Shown: piece after piece, positions 45,407 to 54,279 of the stretch
Layout: every line of letters begins with the position of its first letter
How positions within the stretch are numbered: position 1 is the first letter of the stretch
NCBI RefSeq assembly: GCF_001021505.1
Contig: NZ_LDPO01000017.1
Span: 56,091 to 120,090 of the forward strand
Length of the DNA stretch: 64,000 nt
Direction: 5' to 3'
Origin: Mycolicibacter heraklionensis
GTDB taxonomy: Bacteria; Actinomycetota; Actinomycetes; Mycobacteriales; Mycobacteriaceae
The notes under the pieces: generated by a model
What the model was told of the DNA's origin: nothing
The model's input: only the letters and a program-made list of their open reading frames with translations
Database searches by the model: none
Program-made: the position numbers and the translations under genes

Positions 45407-46066
45407 ATGGACTCGACTCGGCCGCGGCGCAAGTACTCGCCACGCCTGACACGGGACGAGCGCCGTGCGCAGGCGTTGGACGCGGCATTAGAGGTCCTCG
45501 GCGGGTGCGACTTGCACGAGTTGAGCATGGCGGCGGTCGCGGCCGCCGCCGGTGTCGCAAAGCCGGTGCTGTACACGGCATTTAGTACCCGAGCAGAGCT
45601 GGTCGACGCGTTGTTGGAACGAGAACGCGATCGCGGCATTGCCGAGGTTCGTGCGGCCATGCCCGATGACCTCAGCACGCTGGGGCCGACCGGCGCCTAC
45701 ACCGCGACCATCGGGGCGTTCCTGCAGGCCGTGCTGAACAACCCGACCGGGTGGCGGCTGATCCTCACCATTCCGGACAGCGCGCCCCGCGACTACCGCG
45801 ACTCACTGCGCAGCGCCCGGTCTGCGGTCCTGGGCCAGTCCGAGGAACTCGCCCGCGCCGGGGCCGCCTTCATGCCGCAGTTGGCCCGCCTGGATCCGGT
45901 CCTGCTGGGCCACACCATGTTGTCCTTCGCCGAGATGCTGGGGCGGCTCGCCGCACGCGACCCGCAGACCTACCCGCGCGAGCGCCTCGAAGGCTTCGTC
46001 ACCGCCATGCTGTCGATGGTGGCCGACGATACGGGACCGGCTAACCCAGGATCAGACCCGACGTAG
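45407..46066 (+). CDS. TetR-family regulator
   Basis: The 219-residue protein has an N-terminal TetR helix-turn-helix at about 15-60: RDERRAQALDAALEVLGGCDLHELSMAAVAAAAGVAKPVLYTAFSTRAELVDALLERE. An alpha-helical ligand domain follows. ATG 45407 is taken because the basic MDSTRPRRKYSPRLTRDERR start is usual for the family. It is divergent from the PE-PPE hydrolase and overlaps ltp2 at their 3' ends by 26 bp. It does not resemble KstR itself. Confidence 0.87.
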   Translation: MDSTRPRRKYSPRLTRDERRAQALDAALEVLGGCDLHELSMAAVAAAAGVAKPVLYTAFSTRAELVDALLERERDRGIAEVRAAMPDDLSTLGPTGAYTATIGAFLQAVLNNPTGWRLILTIPDSAPRDYRDSLRSARSAVLGQSEELARAGAAFMPQLARLDPVLLGHTMLSFAEMLGRLAARDPQTYPRERLEGFVTAMLSMVADDTGPANPGSDPT

Positions 46067-47207
46067 GCACCCCGGTGCCGGCGGTCACCAGCACGTGCTC
46101 GACGCCATCGACCTGGTTGACCGAGGTGCCGCGCAGCTGGCGAACGCCCTCGGCGATGCCGTTCATGCCGTGCACATACGCCTCGCCGAGCTGGCCGCCG
46201 TGGGTGTTGATCGGCAGCCGGCCGCCCAGCTCGATGGCGCCGCCGGCGATGAAGTCCTTGGCCTCCCCCTTGCCGCAGAATCCCAACTCCTCCAACTGGA
46301 TCAGCGTGTAGGGGGTGAAGTGGTCGTAGAGCACCGCGGTCTGGATGTCGGCAGGTGTCAGGCCCGACTGCGCCCACAGCTGCTTGCCCACCAGGCCCAT
46401 CTCGGGCAGCCCGAGCTCCTCCCGGTAGTAGGAGTACATGGTGAACTGGTCGGCCCCGGCGCCCTGCGCTGCCGCCTCGATGATCGCGGGGCGATGCTTG
46501 AGGTCGCGGGCCCGCTCCGGTGTGGTGACAACGATCGCCACCCCGCCGTCGGTCTCCTGGCAGCAGTCCAGCAACCGCAACGGCTCGGCGATCCACCGCG
46601 AATTCTGGTGATCCTCAATGGTGATCGGCTTGCCGTAGAAGTGCGCCTTGGGGTTGGTCGCCGCGTGCTTGCGGTCGGCCACCGACACCACACCGAAATC
46701 CGCACTGGTGGCGCCGTATTCGTGCATGTAACGCTGGGCGATCATCGCCACCGATGCCGCCGGAGTGCTCAAACCGTGCGGATAGGACCAGCTGTACTCC
46801 ACACCGCGGGAGTCGGCGTTGATCGTCAAGCCGGTCATCACCTGGCCGAACCGGAACTCCGAGCGCTCATTAAAAGCCCGGTACGCCACAACGACTTCAG
46901 CGACTCCGGTCGCAACCGCCAAGGCGGCCTGCTGCACGGTCGCCGCGGCCGCACCGCCGCCGTAACCGATCTGGGAGAAGAACGTCAGGTCGCCGATCCC
47001 GGTGGCGCGCGCGACGGCGGTCTCCAGGTTGGAGTCCATGGTGAAGGTGACCAGGCCGTCGACGTCGGAGGGCTTCAGACCCGCATCGTCGAGGGCATCG
47101 AGCACCGCCTCGGCGGCCAGACGCAGTTCGCTGCGCCCGGATTCCTTGGAGAAGTCGGTCGCACCGATTCCGGCGATAGCCGCCTGTGCTGAAAGCATGC
47201 CGGGCAT
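46041..47207 (-). CDS. ltp2: Steroid side-chain aldolase Ltp2
   Basis: The 388-residue thiolase-superfamily protein matches Ltp2 (Rv3540c): IAGIGATDFSKESGRSELRLAAEAVLDAL at the start, SYPHGLSTPAASVAMIAQRYM, DYHFTP-type tyrosine region AVLYDHFTPYTLIQLEELGFCG and GRLPINTHGGQLGEAYVHGMNG. It cleaves the 17-hydroxy C3 side-chain CoA ester to androstadienedione and propionyl-CoA, using a Tyr rather than thiolase chemistry, and needs the DUF35 part of ChsH2. The ATG 47207 overlaps the chsH1 stop (TAATG); a second ATG three codons later is possible. Confidence 0.94.
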   Translation of the reverse strand: MPGMLSAQAAIAGIGATDFSKESGRSELRLAAEAVLDALDDAGLKPSDVDGLVTFTMDSNLETAVARATGIGDLTFFSQIGYGGGAAAATVQQAALAVATGVAEVVVAYRAFNERSEFRFGQVMTGLTINADSRGVEYSWSYPHGLSTPAASVAMIAQRYMHEYGATSADFGVVSVADRKHAATNPKAHFYGKPITIEDHQNSRWIAEPLRLLDCCQETDGGVAIVVTTPERARDLKHRPAIIEAAAQGAGADQFTMYSYYREELGLPEMGLVGKQLWAQSGLTPADIQTAVLYDHFTPYTLIQLEELGFCGKGEAKDFIAGGAIELGGRLPINTHGGQLGEAYVHGMNGIAEGVRQLRGTSVNQVDGVEHVLVTAGTGVPTSGLILG

Positions 47208-47608
47208 TAACGCTCCCCGAGGGTGAGAGTGGCGGTGGCGATGACGTGGTCGCCCAGACTGTTGTTGCCCACAACTTTCACCGTGACCAGGCCTTCTTCG
47301 ACCGCGGTCACTTCACCGGCGAAGGTGACGGTGTCGTAGGCGTACCACGGCACGCCCAGCCGCAGCGCGATCGAGCGGATCACCGCGTTGGATCCGGCCC
47401 AGTCGGTGAGGTAGCGCTGCACCAGGCCGGTGTCGGTGAGGATGTTGACGAAGATGTCCTTGGAGCCCTTGGCCTGCGCCTTGTCCCGGTCGTGGTGCAC
47501 GTCCTGGTAGTCGCGGGTGGCGATCGCCGTGGAGACGACGAACGTCGGGTCACCGTAGATCTTCAGCTCGGGCAGCTTGGTGCCCACGTCGACAGTCGGA
47601 GCGCTCAT
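47207..47608 (-). CDS. chsH1: MaoC-like enoyl-CoA hydratase subunit ChsH1
   Basis: The 133-residue single-hotdog protein matches ChsH1 (Rv3541c). The hydratase-2 motif is IATRDYQDVHHDRDKAQAKG at about 30-48, with the catalytic Asp/His pair. It forms a heterotetramer with the N-terminal part of ChsH2 and hydrates the C3 side-chain enoyl-CoA before Ltp2 cleavage. The ATG overlaps the chsH2 stop (ATGA), keeping the two subunits in ratio. Confidence 0.93.
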   Translation of the reverse strand: MSAPTVDVGTKLPELKIYGDPTFVVSTAIATRDYQDVHHDRDKAQAKGSKDIFVNILTDTGLVQRYLTDWAGSNAVIRSIALRLGVPWYAYDTVTFAGEVTAVEEGLVTVKVVGNNSLGDHVIATATLTLGER

Positions 47609-48582
47609 GCCCCGTCTCCTTCCACAGGCTCCCAGGCGTACAAGGTCCAGGCCGGACCGGCATCGCTGGCCGGAAAATCGAGGTAGGTTGCGCGAACCGG
47701 CATTCCGATCTTTACCGCGGCCGCGTCGGCGCCGCGGAGTTCACCGAGCATCCGCACGCCCTCTTCGAGCTCGACCAGCGCGATCACGAATGGCAGGCTG
47801 CGGCCGGGGACCTTGGGCGCGTGGTGCACCACGTAGCTGAACACCGTTCCCCTGCCGCTGGAAACGACATAGTCGGTGGTCTCGGTCTTGTCCTTCCAGA
47901 CCGCCGGCACCGGCGGATGCTGCAGACTGCCGTCCGGGCGGAGCTGGATGCGCAGCTCGTGTGCGGCCACCCCGTCCCAGAAGTACTTGGAGTCCCTCGA
48001 CCATGACGGGCGCATCATCTTGTCGGGGTCGAGATCCTCGGGCACAGCCGCAGCCGGCGCGGAGCCTTGACCCCCCTTTTCCGCGGGCAGGAACTTCAGG
48101 ATGCGCCAGACCATGTCGGCGACGTTTTCTTCACCGACCCACCAGCGGATCTTCTGGGTGACGAAGTACCCCTCACCCAAACCGGTCTGCTTGGGACCCA
48201 CGATGTCGGTCACCTCGGCGGTGACACTGACCTCTTCGCCGAGGCGCAGGTAGCGGTGGTAGGTCTGCTCGCAGTTGGTGGCCACCACTCCGACGTAGCC
48301 TGCGCCGTCGAACAGTTCCATGACCTTGCCGAGCGGGTCGTCGGCGGGGCGCTCCGCACCCAGGCCCATCATCGTCCACACCTGGATCATGGCCGGCGGA
48401 GCGACAATTCCGGGGTGCCCGGCCGCCCGCGCCGCCGCCTCGTCGGTGTAGATCGGGTTGGCGTCGCCGATCGCATCGACCCAGTGCCGAATCATCGGCT
48501 GGTTCACCGGATCCCGACTGGTCCGCGGCTTGCTGCGGCCGGACGCCAGTATCTGCTCGATCCCGGAGGAAAGGTCGCTCAT
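47605..48582 (-). CDS. chsH2: ChsH2, MaoC-like hydratase subunit fused to DUF35
   Basis: The 325-residue protein matches ChsH2 (Rv3542c). Residues 1-160 are a hotdog fold (RHWVDAIGDANPIYTDEAAARAAGH, YHRYLRLGEEVSVTAEVTDI). From about 200 a DUF35 OB-fold follows (GRGTVFSYVVHHAPKVPG, VKIGMPVRATYLDFPA), which binds Ltp2. An intervening KGGQGSAPAAAVPEDLDP linker joins them. It thus bridges the hydratase and aldolase steps. The gene begins 14 bp after the fadE29 stop. Confidence 0.93.
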   Translation of the reverse strand: MSDLSSGIEQILASGRSKPRTSRDPVNQPMIRHWVDAIGDANPIYTDEAAARAAGHPGIVAPPAMIQVWTMMGLGAERPADDPLGKVMELFDGAGYVGVVATNCEQTYHRYLRLGEEVSVTAEVTDIVGPKQTGLGEGYFVTQKIRWWVGEENVADMVWRILKFLPAEKGGQGSAPAAAVPEDLDPDKMMRPSWSRDSKYFWDGVAAHELRIQLRPDGSLQHPPVPAVWKDKTETTDYVVSSGRGTVFSYVVHHAPKVPGRSLPFVIALVELEEGVRMLGELRGADAAAVKIGMPVRATYLDFPASDAGPAWTLYAWEPVEGDGA

Positions 48583-48595
48583 CTGTCTCCTCGAC

Positions 48596-49759
48596 TCATC
48601 GTGGCACCCGCGGAACCTTGAGGCCGGAGGCGGCGATCATCTCGCGCATCACCTCGTTGACTCCCCCGCCGAATGTGATGACGAGGTTGCGCTTGGCCAT
48701 CTTGTCCAGCCAGATCAGAAGTTCTGCGGTCTCCGGATCGGCCGGGTTGCCGTACTTGCCGACGATCTCCTCAGCGAGGCGGCTGACTTCCTGGATGCGC
48801 TCGGTGGAGAACACCTTGGTGGCCGCAGCATCGGCGACGGCGATGGTCTCGCCGGAGGAAGCCACCTGCCAGTTCAGCAACTCGTTGATCCGCCAGATCG
48901 ACTTGATCTGTCCCAACAGCCGTTGGACGTCGTGGTGCTCGATCGGCGTGACGCCGTCCGAACCGGGCTTCGAAGCCCAGGTGCGCACCTGGTCATAGAT
49001 GCCGGCGACACGCCCCGCCGGGCCCAGGCCGACCCGTTCGTGGTTGAGCTGGGTGGTGATCAGCTTCCAGCCGCCATTCTCCTCACCCACCAGCATGTCC
49101 GCGGGCACGTGCACGTCGTTGTAGTACGTCGCGTTCGTGTGATGCGCCCCGTCGGACAAGATGATCGGAGTCCAGGAGTAGCCGGGATCTTTGGTGTCGA
49201 CGATCAGGATCGAGATGCCCTTGTGCTTGGCAGCGGTCGGGTCGGTCCGGCAGGCCAGCCAGATGTAGTCGGCGTCATGTGCGCCGGTGGTCCACATCTT
49301 CTGGCCGTTGACGATGTATTCGTCACCGTGCCTGACCGCCGTGGTGCGCAGCGAGGCGAGGTCGGTGCCGGCGTCGGGCTCGGAGTAGCCGATTGCGAAA
49401 TGCACGTCGCCGGACAGAATTCCGGGCAGGAACTTCTTCTTCTGTTCCTCGGTGCCCAGCGCCTGCAGCGTCGGGCCCACGGTCTGCAACGTGACCATCG
49501 GCAACGGGATGTCCGCCCGATTGGCCTCGTTGATGAAGATCTGCTGCTCGACCGGGCCGAATCCCAGGCCGCCGTACTCCTTGGGCCAACCGACACCGAG
49601 CTTGCCGTCGCTGCCCATCCGCTTGATCACCGCACGGTAGGCCTCGTTGTGCCGATCGGACTCCATCGCCGCGGCCTCTTCGGGCGTGATGAGGGTCGAG
49701 AAGTACTCTCGGAGTTCGGCTTGCAGCGCGCGCTGCTCGGGCGTCAGGTCGATGAACAT
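48596..49759 (-). CDS. fadE29: Acyl-CoA dehydrogenase subunit FadE29 (ChsE2)
   Basis: The 387-residue protein matches FadE29 (Rv3543c), same length. It carries the acyl-CoA dehydrogenase body: LGVGWPKEYGGLGFGPVEQQIFINEA, IGYSEPDAGTDLASLRTTAV, NGQKMWTTGAHDADYIWLACR, and the C-terminal helical part ending EVMREMIAASGLKVPRVPR. As a heteromer with FadE28 it dehydrogenates the steroid C3 side-chain CoA. Its ATG overlaps the fadE28 stop (TAATG). Confidence 0.94.
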   Translation of the reverse strand: MFIDLTPEQRALQAELREYFSTLITPEEAAAMESDRHNEAYRAVIKRMGSDGKLGVGWPKEYGGLGFGPVEQQIFINEANRADIPLPMVTLQTVGPTLQALGTEEQKKKFLPGILSGDVHFAIGYSEPDAGTDLASLRTTAVRHGDEYIVNGQKMWTTGAHDADYIWLACRTDPTAAKHKGISILIVDTKDPGYSWTPIILSDGAHHTNATYYNDVHVPADMLVGEENGGWKLITTQLNHERVGLGPAGRVAGIYDQVRTWASKPGSDGVTPIEHHDVQRLLGQIKSIWRINELLNWQVASSGETIAVADAAATKVFSTERIQEVSRLAEEIVGKYGNPADPETAELLIWLDKMAKRNLVITFGGGVNEVMREMIAASGLKVPRVPR

Positions 49760-50763
49760 TACGCTCCCACCAAATCGAGGCGATGCGACGGACCGCCCAA
49801 CAGCCGAGTCAGATCCTTGATCGAGGAGTAGTAGCGGTCCATCGGATAGGTGATGTCCATACCCATGCCGCCGTGCAGGTGATGGCAGAGCCGCATGGCC
49901 GGCGCGGCCTGCGCGGTGAGCCAATATCCCAGAATGTTCAGATCCTCGTCGGCGTCAAGCCCTTGCGCCAGCCGCCACAGTGCCGAGGTCGACAGCAAAG
50001 AGATTGTCCGCGAGGCGATGTAGACCTCGGAAAGCTGTGCGGCCACGGTCTGGAATGTCGACAGCGGGCGGCCGAATTGTTCACGGGCCGCCACGTAGTC
50101 CGCCGTCAGACGCAGCGCGCCGGCTACCAGCCCGGCCGCGAAGGCCCCGGTGGCCGCCAGCGCCAACTGGTTGACCCGCCGCGCGGTGGCCCCGTCGAGC
50201 ACATCGGCGGCCTCGATCGCGACGTCGGCGAACGTCACCACATACTCGTCGGACCCATTCGAGGTGGGGGTCTTGGTGACCGTCACGCCGTCGGCGGTGG
50301 GAGAAACGACCACCACGGCCTGGTCAGCGGTGACGATCAACCAGGCCGCCGTCTCGGCGTAAGGCACACCGGTCTTGGTGCCGTTGAGCTTTCCGTCCGC
50401 GTACGTGGTGTTGGGGTGTTCGGGCAGCTGGCGCCCCGGCTCGTTGAGTGCAGCCGACAGCAGCGCACCGGCGGGCACACCCGACAGGTACCGGTCCTGC
50501 TGAGCATCCGACGCCAGCTCCAGCAGCGGTATCAGACCAAGACCCAAGGTGGCCAGCGCCGGCCCGACAGCGCCGTGACGCCCGATCTCGGTGAGTGCGG
50601 TCGCCAGCTCGCTCAGACCCAGGCCGTCACCACCGAGCCGCTCAGGCACCCCCAACGCCGCAACACCCCCGGAAACGAGTGCATCCCAACTGTTTTCGCG
50701 GTCCAGGACAGAAGTCACCACATCAGCGACAGCCTGTTGCTCCGGGTTCGGTGTGAAATCCAC
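49759..50763 (-). CDS. fadE28: Acyl-CoA dehydrogenase subunit FadE28 (ChsE1)
   Basis: The 334-residue protein matches FadE28 (Rv3544c). It is shorter than typical acyl-CoA dehydrogenases and supplies half of the alpha2beta2 enzyme's active site with FadE29. Visible blocks are ALGVPERLGGDGLGLSELATALTEIGRHG, VAAREQFGRPLSTFQTVAAQLSE (the FAD-contact RxxFG motif) and LHGGMGMDITYPMDRYYSSIKDL near the end. The GTG start at 50763 has AAGGAGG 8 bp upstream. It follows cyp125 by 37 bp in the side-chain operon. Confidence 0.94.
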   Translation of the reverse strand: MDFTPNPEQQAVADVVTSVLDRENSWDALVSGGVAALGVPERLGGDGLGLSELATALTEIGRHGAVGPALATLGLGLIPLLELASDAQQDRYLSGVPAGALLSAALNEPGRQLPEHPNTTYADGKLNGTKTGVPYAETAAWLIVTADQAVVVVSPTADGVTVTKTPTSNGSDEYVVTFADVAIEAADVLDGATARRVNQLALAATGAFAAGLVAGALRLTADYVAAREQFGRPLSTFQTVAAQLSEVYIASRTISLLSTSALWRLAQGLDADEDLNILGYWLTAQAAPAMRLCHHLHGGMGMDITYPMDRYYSSIKDLTRLLGGPSHRLDLVGA

Positions 50764-50800
50764 CCGAATCCTCCTTGATTCGTCTACGCCGTCAGTGAGC

Positions 50801-52048
50801 TCAGTGCGCGACCGGGCACGCGCCCGAGTAATCGACCGGCCAGTGCTTGATGCCGTTGAGCCAGCCGGACTTCAACCGCTCCGGCTCGCCCATCGGCTTC
50901 AGGTCGGGCATGTGGTCGGCAACCGCGTTGAAGATCAGGTTGATGGTCAGGCGGGCCAGGTTGGCGCCGATGCAGTAGTGCGCCCCGGTGCCGCCGAAGC
51001 CGACGTGCGGGTTCGGGTCACGAAGGATGTTGAAGGTGAACGGGTCATCGAACACCTCCTCGTCGAAGTTGGCCGAACGGTAGGACATCACCACCCGGTC
51101 GCCGGCCTTGATCTTGACGCCGGAGATCTCGGTGTCTTGGTTGGCGGTCCGCTGGAATGCCGAAACCGGTGTGGCCCAACGGATGATCTCGTCCACGGCG
51201 GTCTGCGGACGCTCCCGCTTGAACAGCTCCCACTGGTCGGGGTTCTGCGAGAACGCGACCATGCCGTGCGTGATCGAGTTGCGGCTGGTCTCATTGCCGG
51301 CCACAGCCAGCATGACCACGAAGAAACCGAACTCGTCGTCGCTGAGCTTCTCACCGTCGACGTCGGCCTGAATCAGCTTGGTGACGATGTCGTCGGTGGG
51401 GTTCACGCCCCGCTCCTCGGCCATCTTCATGGCGTAGCTGATGACCTCGAACGACGACATCGCCGGGTCGACGTCGGCGTACTCGGGGTCTTCACCGGCG
51501 GTCATCTCGTTGGACCAGCGAAACAACTTGCCCCGATCGTCCTGGGGCACACCGAGCAGTTCGGCGATGGCCTGCAGGGGCAGCTCACAGGACACCTGCT
51601 CGACGAAGTCGCCGGTGTTGGCCGCCGCAGCGGTCTCGGCAATGTTCTGCGCCCGCGCCCTCAGTTCGTCCTCGAGCCGTGAGAGGGCGCGCGGGGTGAA
51701 GCCGCGGGAGATGATCTTGCGCAGCCGGGTGTGGTGCGGCGCATCCATGTTGAGCAGGACGGCGCGCTGCAGGTCGACTTGCTCGCGGGTCATGGACTGC
51801 GGCCAGACCGGGATCGCGCCGTTCATCGCACTGGAGAAGACCTCGCTGCGCAGCGAGACGTCCTTGACGTCTTTGTGCTTGGTCACCAGCCAGTAGCCCT
51901 TGTCGCCGAAGCCTCCGGTACCGCCGGGAACGTCGACCCAGTGCACCGGCTCCGCCTTGCGCAGCTCGGCGAGCTCCTTGACCGGTAGGCCTCGAAGGTT
52001 CAGCTCGGAGTCGAGGAGGTCTAAGTCGTTGGGGACGGGGCAGCCCAT
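50801..52048 (-). CDS. cyp125: Cytochrome P450 CYP125, steroid C26/27 monooxygenase
   Basis: The 415-residue protein matches CYP125 (Rv3545c) and sits in its canonical place ahead of fadE28-fadE29. The I-helix is AVAGNETSRNS, the K-helix DEIIRW and the heme loop FGGTGAHYCIGANLARL, with the conserved SGWLNGIKHWPVDYSGACPVAH tail. It oxidises the sterol side-chain terminal methyl to the carboxylate. ATG 52048 with AGGAG 8 bp upstream is chosen; the frame extends further upstream without family similarity. The operator at 52197-52210 lies between it and fadA5, about 149 bp upstream of this start. Confidence 0.94.
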   Translation of the reverse strand: MGCPVPNDLDLLDSELNLRGLPVKELAELRKAEPVHWVDVPGGTGGFGDKGYWLVTKHKDVKDVSLRSEVFSSAMNGAIPVWPQSMTREQVDLQRAVLLNMDAPHHTRLRKIISRGFTPRALSRLEDELRARAQNIAETAAAANTGDFVEQVSCELPLQAIAELLGVPQDDRGKLFRWSNEMTAGEDPEYADVDPAMSSFEVISYAMKMAEERGVNPTDDIVTKLIQADVDGEKLSDDEFGFFVVMLAVAGNETSRNSITHGMVAFSQNPDQWELFKRERPQTAVDEIIRWATPVSAFQRTANQDTEISGVKIKAGDRVVMSYRSANFDEEVFDDPFTFNILRDPNPHVGFGGTGAHYCIGANLARLTINLIFNAVADHMPDLKPMGEPERLKSGWLNGIKHWPVDYSGACPVAH

Positions 52049-52196
52049 GTGTCTACTCCTAGGGTGTCTGTTAGTGGGTTCGACGACGTTTGAACGACAG
52101 AGCCTGAACAACGCCGTCTAGTGCCGGATTGCCACCATTGAAACACGGCCCGACCGCAGATCAAAGGCAGTGCCGCATCGTCGCTTGTCAGACTAA

Positions 52197-52210
52197 TGAA
52201 ACGTGTTCTA
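52197..52210. promoter_or_regulatory. KstR-type operator between cyp125 and fadA5
   Basis: TGAAACGTGTTCTA fits TnnAACnnGTTnnA. It is 10 bp upstream of the fadA5 ATG and about 149 bp upstream of cyp125; the long cyp125 leader may contain its own promoter. Confidence 0.85.
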
Positions 52211-52220
52211 GCCTGGCCGC

Positions 52221-53372
52221 ATGGGTAATCCTGTCATCGTCGAGGCCACACGCAGCCCCATTGGTAAACGTAACGGCTGGTTGTCCGGCCTGCACGCCAC
52301 CGAACTGCTCGGGGCGGTGCAGAAGGCACTGATCACCAAGGCCGGCATCGACGCGGGCGACGTCGAGCAGGTCATCGGCGGCTGCGTCACCCAGTTCGGC
52401 GAGCAGGGCAACAACGTCACCCGGCAGTCCTGGCTGGTGGCCGGGCTGCCCGAGCACGTCGGCGCCACCAGCGTCGACTGCCAGTGCGGCAGTGCGCAGC
52501 AGGCCAACCACCTGATCGCCGGCCTCATCTCGGTCGGTGCCATCGACGTCGGCATCGCCTGCGGCATCGAGGCGATGAGCCGCGTTCCCCTCGGCGCGAA
52601 CGGCGGCGGTGCCCGCGCAGCATCCTGGGACATCGACCTGCCCAACCAGTTCGAGGCGGCCGAGCGGATCGCCAAGCGCCGGGGCATCACCCGCGCCGAC
52701 GTCGACGCGCTCGGGCTGCGGTCGCAGCAGCTGGCCAAGCAGGCCTGGGCGCAGGGCCGGTTCGACCGGGAGATCTCCCCGATCGAGGCCCCGGTGATCG
52801 ACGAGAACAAGCAGCCCACCGCTGAGCTGAACATCGTCAGCCGCGACCAGGGCCTTCGTGACACCACGGCCGAGGGCCTTGCGGCGCTGAACCCGGTGAT
52901 GGAGGGCGGCATCCACACCGCCGGTACCTCGTCGCAGATCTCCGACGGCGCGGCCGCGGTGCTGTGGATGGACGAGGAGAAGGCCAAGGCGCTGGGTCTG
53001 AAGCCGCGGGCCCGGATCATCAGCCAGGCCAACGTCGGCGCCGAGACCTACTACCACCTGGACGGCCCGGTGCAGTCCACCGCCCGGGTGCTGGAGAAGG
53101 CCGGGATGAAGATCGGTGACATCGACCTGGTCGAGATCAACGAGGCGTTCGCCTCGGTGGTGCTGTCGTGGGCCGCGGTGCACAAGCCGGACATGGACCG
53201 AGTCAACGTCAACGGCGGGGCGATCGCGCTGGGGCACCCGGTGGGGTCCACCGGCAGCCGGCTGATCACCACCGCGCTGCACGAGCTGGAGCGCACCGAC
53301 AAGTCGACCGCACTGATCACCATGTGTGCCGGCGGGGCGCTGTCCACCGGCACCATCATCGAGCGCATCTAG
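52221..53372 (+). CDS. fadA5: Steroid side-chain thiolase FadA5
   Basis: The 383-residue thiolase matches FadA5 (Rv3546). The catalytic triad is visible as Cys at about 89 (VDCQCGSAQQ), His at about 339 (IALGHPVG) and Cys at about 369 (TMCAGGALSTG). It thiolytically releases acetyl-CoA or propionyl-CoA from 3-keto side-chain CoA esters. It begins GNPVIVEATRSPIGKRNGW, 10 bp downstream of a KstR-type operator. The downstream genes to 55227 follow with gaps of about 10 bp and may be cotranscribed. Confidence 0.95.
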   Translation: MGNPVIVEATRSPIGKRNGWLSGLHATELLGAVQKALITKAGIDAGDVEQVIGGCVTQFGEQGNNVTRQSWLVAGLPEHVGATSVDCQCGSAQQANHLIAGLISVGAIDVGIACGIEAMSRVPLGANGGGARAASWDIDLPNQFEAAERIAKRRGITRADVDALGLRSQQLAKQAWAQGRFDREISPIEAPVIDENKQPTAELNIVSRDQGLRDTTAEGLAALNPVMEGGIHTAGTSSQISDGAAAVLWMDEEKAKALGLKPRARIISQANVGAETYYHLDGPVQSTARVLEKAGMKIGDIDLVEINEAFASVVLSWAAVHKPDMDRVNVNGGAIALGHPVGSTGSRLITTALHELERTDKSTALITMCAGGALSTGTIIERI

Positions 53373-53382
53373 TGGCCCGCAA

Positions 53383-53772
53383 ATGACTCCAGTTCCGGAG
53401 ACCGACCGCATCGCGGCGGCGCAGGCCTACATCGACGCGCTGGTCAGTCATGACGCCTCGGCGGTCCGGTTCGCACCCGGCTGCGTCCGCATCGAGGTCG
53501 GGCTCAAGACCGGTTTCTCGGGAAATCATCTGCGCCGCAGCCTCAACCGCGGGCCGCAGTTCCGGTTGATCTCGGCGGCCACGCTGCCGAAATACAGCAT
53601 CGACGGCGACGACGTGCGGGCGGTCTACGACATCATCACCAAGCCGTCCCTGTTCGGCATCCGGGTCTGCTCGCATGTCGACGAGGTCTTCCGGATCCCC
53701 GCTGACAGCCCGGACGGTAGTGCGGTGATCCACCACATCCGCGCGGGGATTCGTCCGTTCATCCACCGTTAG
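53383..53772 (+). CDS. Small SnoaL/DUF8021-like protein
   Basis: The 129-residue protein looks like an NTF2-fold member: an N-terminal helix DRIAAAQAYIDALVSHDASAVRFAPGCVRIEVG, a central SIDGDDVRAVYDIITKPSLFG and a C-terminal strand region ending HHIRAGIRPFIH. I cannot assign an activity. It starts 10 bp after fadA5 and precedes the ddn-like gene, so it is likely in the same transcript. It may bind a sterol-derived ligand, but that is inference. Confidence 0.7.
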   Translation: MTPVPETDRIAAAQAYIDALVSHDASAVRFAPGCVRIEVGLKTGFSGNHLRRSLNRGPQFRLISAATLPKYSIDGDDVRAVYDIITKPSLFGIRVCSHVDEVFRIPADSPDGSAVIHHIRAGIRPFIHR

Positions 53773-53781
53773 AGTGAGCCC

Positions 53782-54270
53782 GTGAGCAACCCAGACACAC
53801 CAGAAAAGCCGAAGGCACTGGATTCGCCCGTCACCGGGACGGTGATCAAGTGGATGTCGCGGGCCAACACCTGGGCCTACAAGGCGACCGGCGGCCGGGT
53901 CGGCAGTAAGTGGCGGATGGGCACCAAGCATTTCGGCGACCTTCCCGAGGTGGGCATCCTCACCACCACCGGCCGCAAGACCGGGCAGCCGCGTGAGTCC
54001 CCGCTGTTGTTCCTGCGCGAAGGTGACCGGGTGATCCTGGTGGCTTCCCAGGGCGGGCGCGCCACCAACCCGATGTGGTATCTGAACTTGAAAGCCAACC
54101 CGCAGGTGTCATTCCGGATCCGCAACGAGGTGCTGACGCTGCGTGCCCGGGACGCCAGTGAGGCGGAGCGGGCCGCCTACTGGCCCAAGCTCGACGCGAT
54201 GTACCCCGACTTCGCCAATTACCGAGCTTGGACCGATCGGGAGATCCCGATCGTCATCTGCGAGCCCTAG
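53782..54270 (+). CDS. ddn: F420-dependent nitroreductase/quinone reductase, Ddn-like
   Basis: The 162-residue split-barrel protein resembles Ddn (Rv3547, 151 aa) in both sequence and location. It reads IKWMSRANTWAYKATGG, VGILTTTGRKTGQPRESPLLFLREGDRVILVASQGG, NPMWYLNLKANPQVSF and the C-terminal REIPIVICEP. Ddn uses F420H2 to reduce quinones and activates the nitroimidazole drug pretomanid. Whether this orthologue accepts that drug cannot be read from the sequence. GTG start at 53782. Confidence 0.87.
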   Translation: MSNPDTPEKPKALDSPVTGTVIKWMSRANTWAYKATGGRVGSKWRMGTKHFGDLPEVGILTTTGRKTGQPRESPLLFLREGDRVILVASQGGRATNPMWYLNLKANPQVSFRIRNEVLTLRARDASEAERAAYWPKLDAMYPDFANYRAWTDREIPIVICEP

Positions 54271-54279
54271 GGCCCTCCG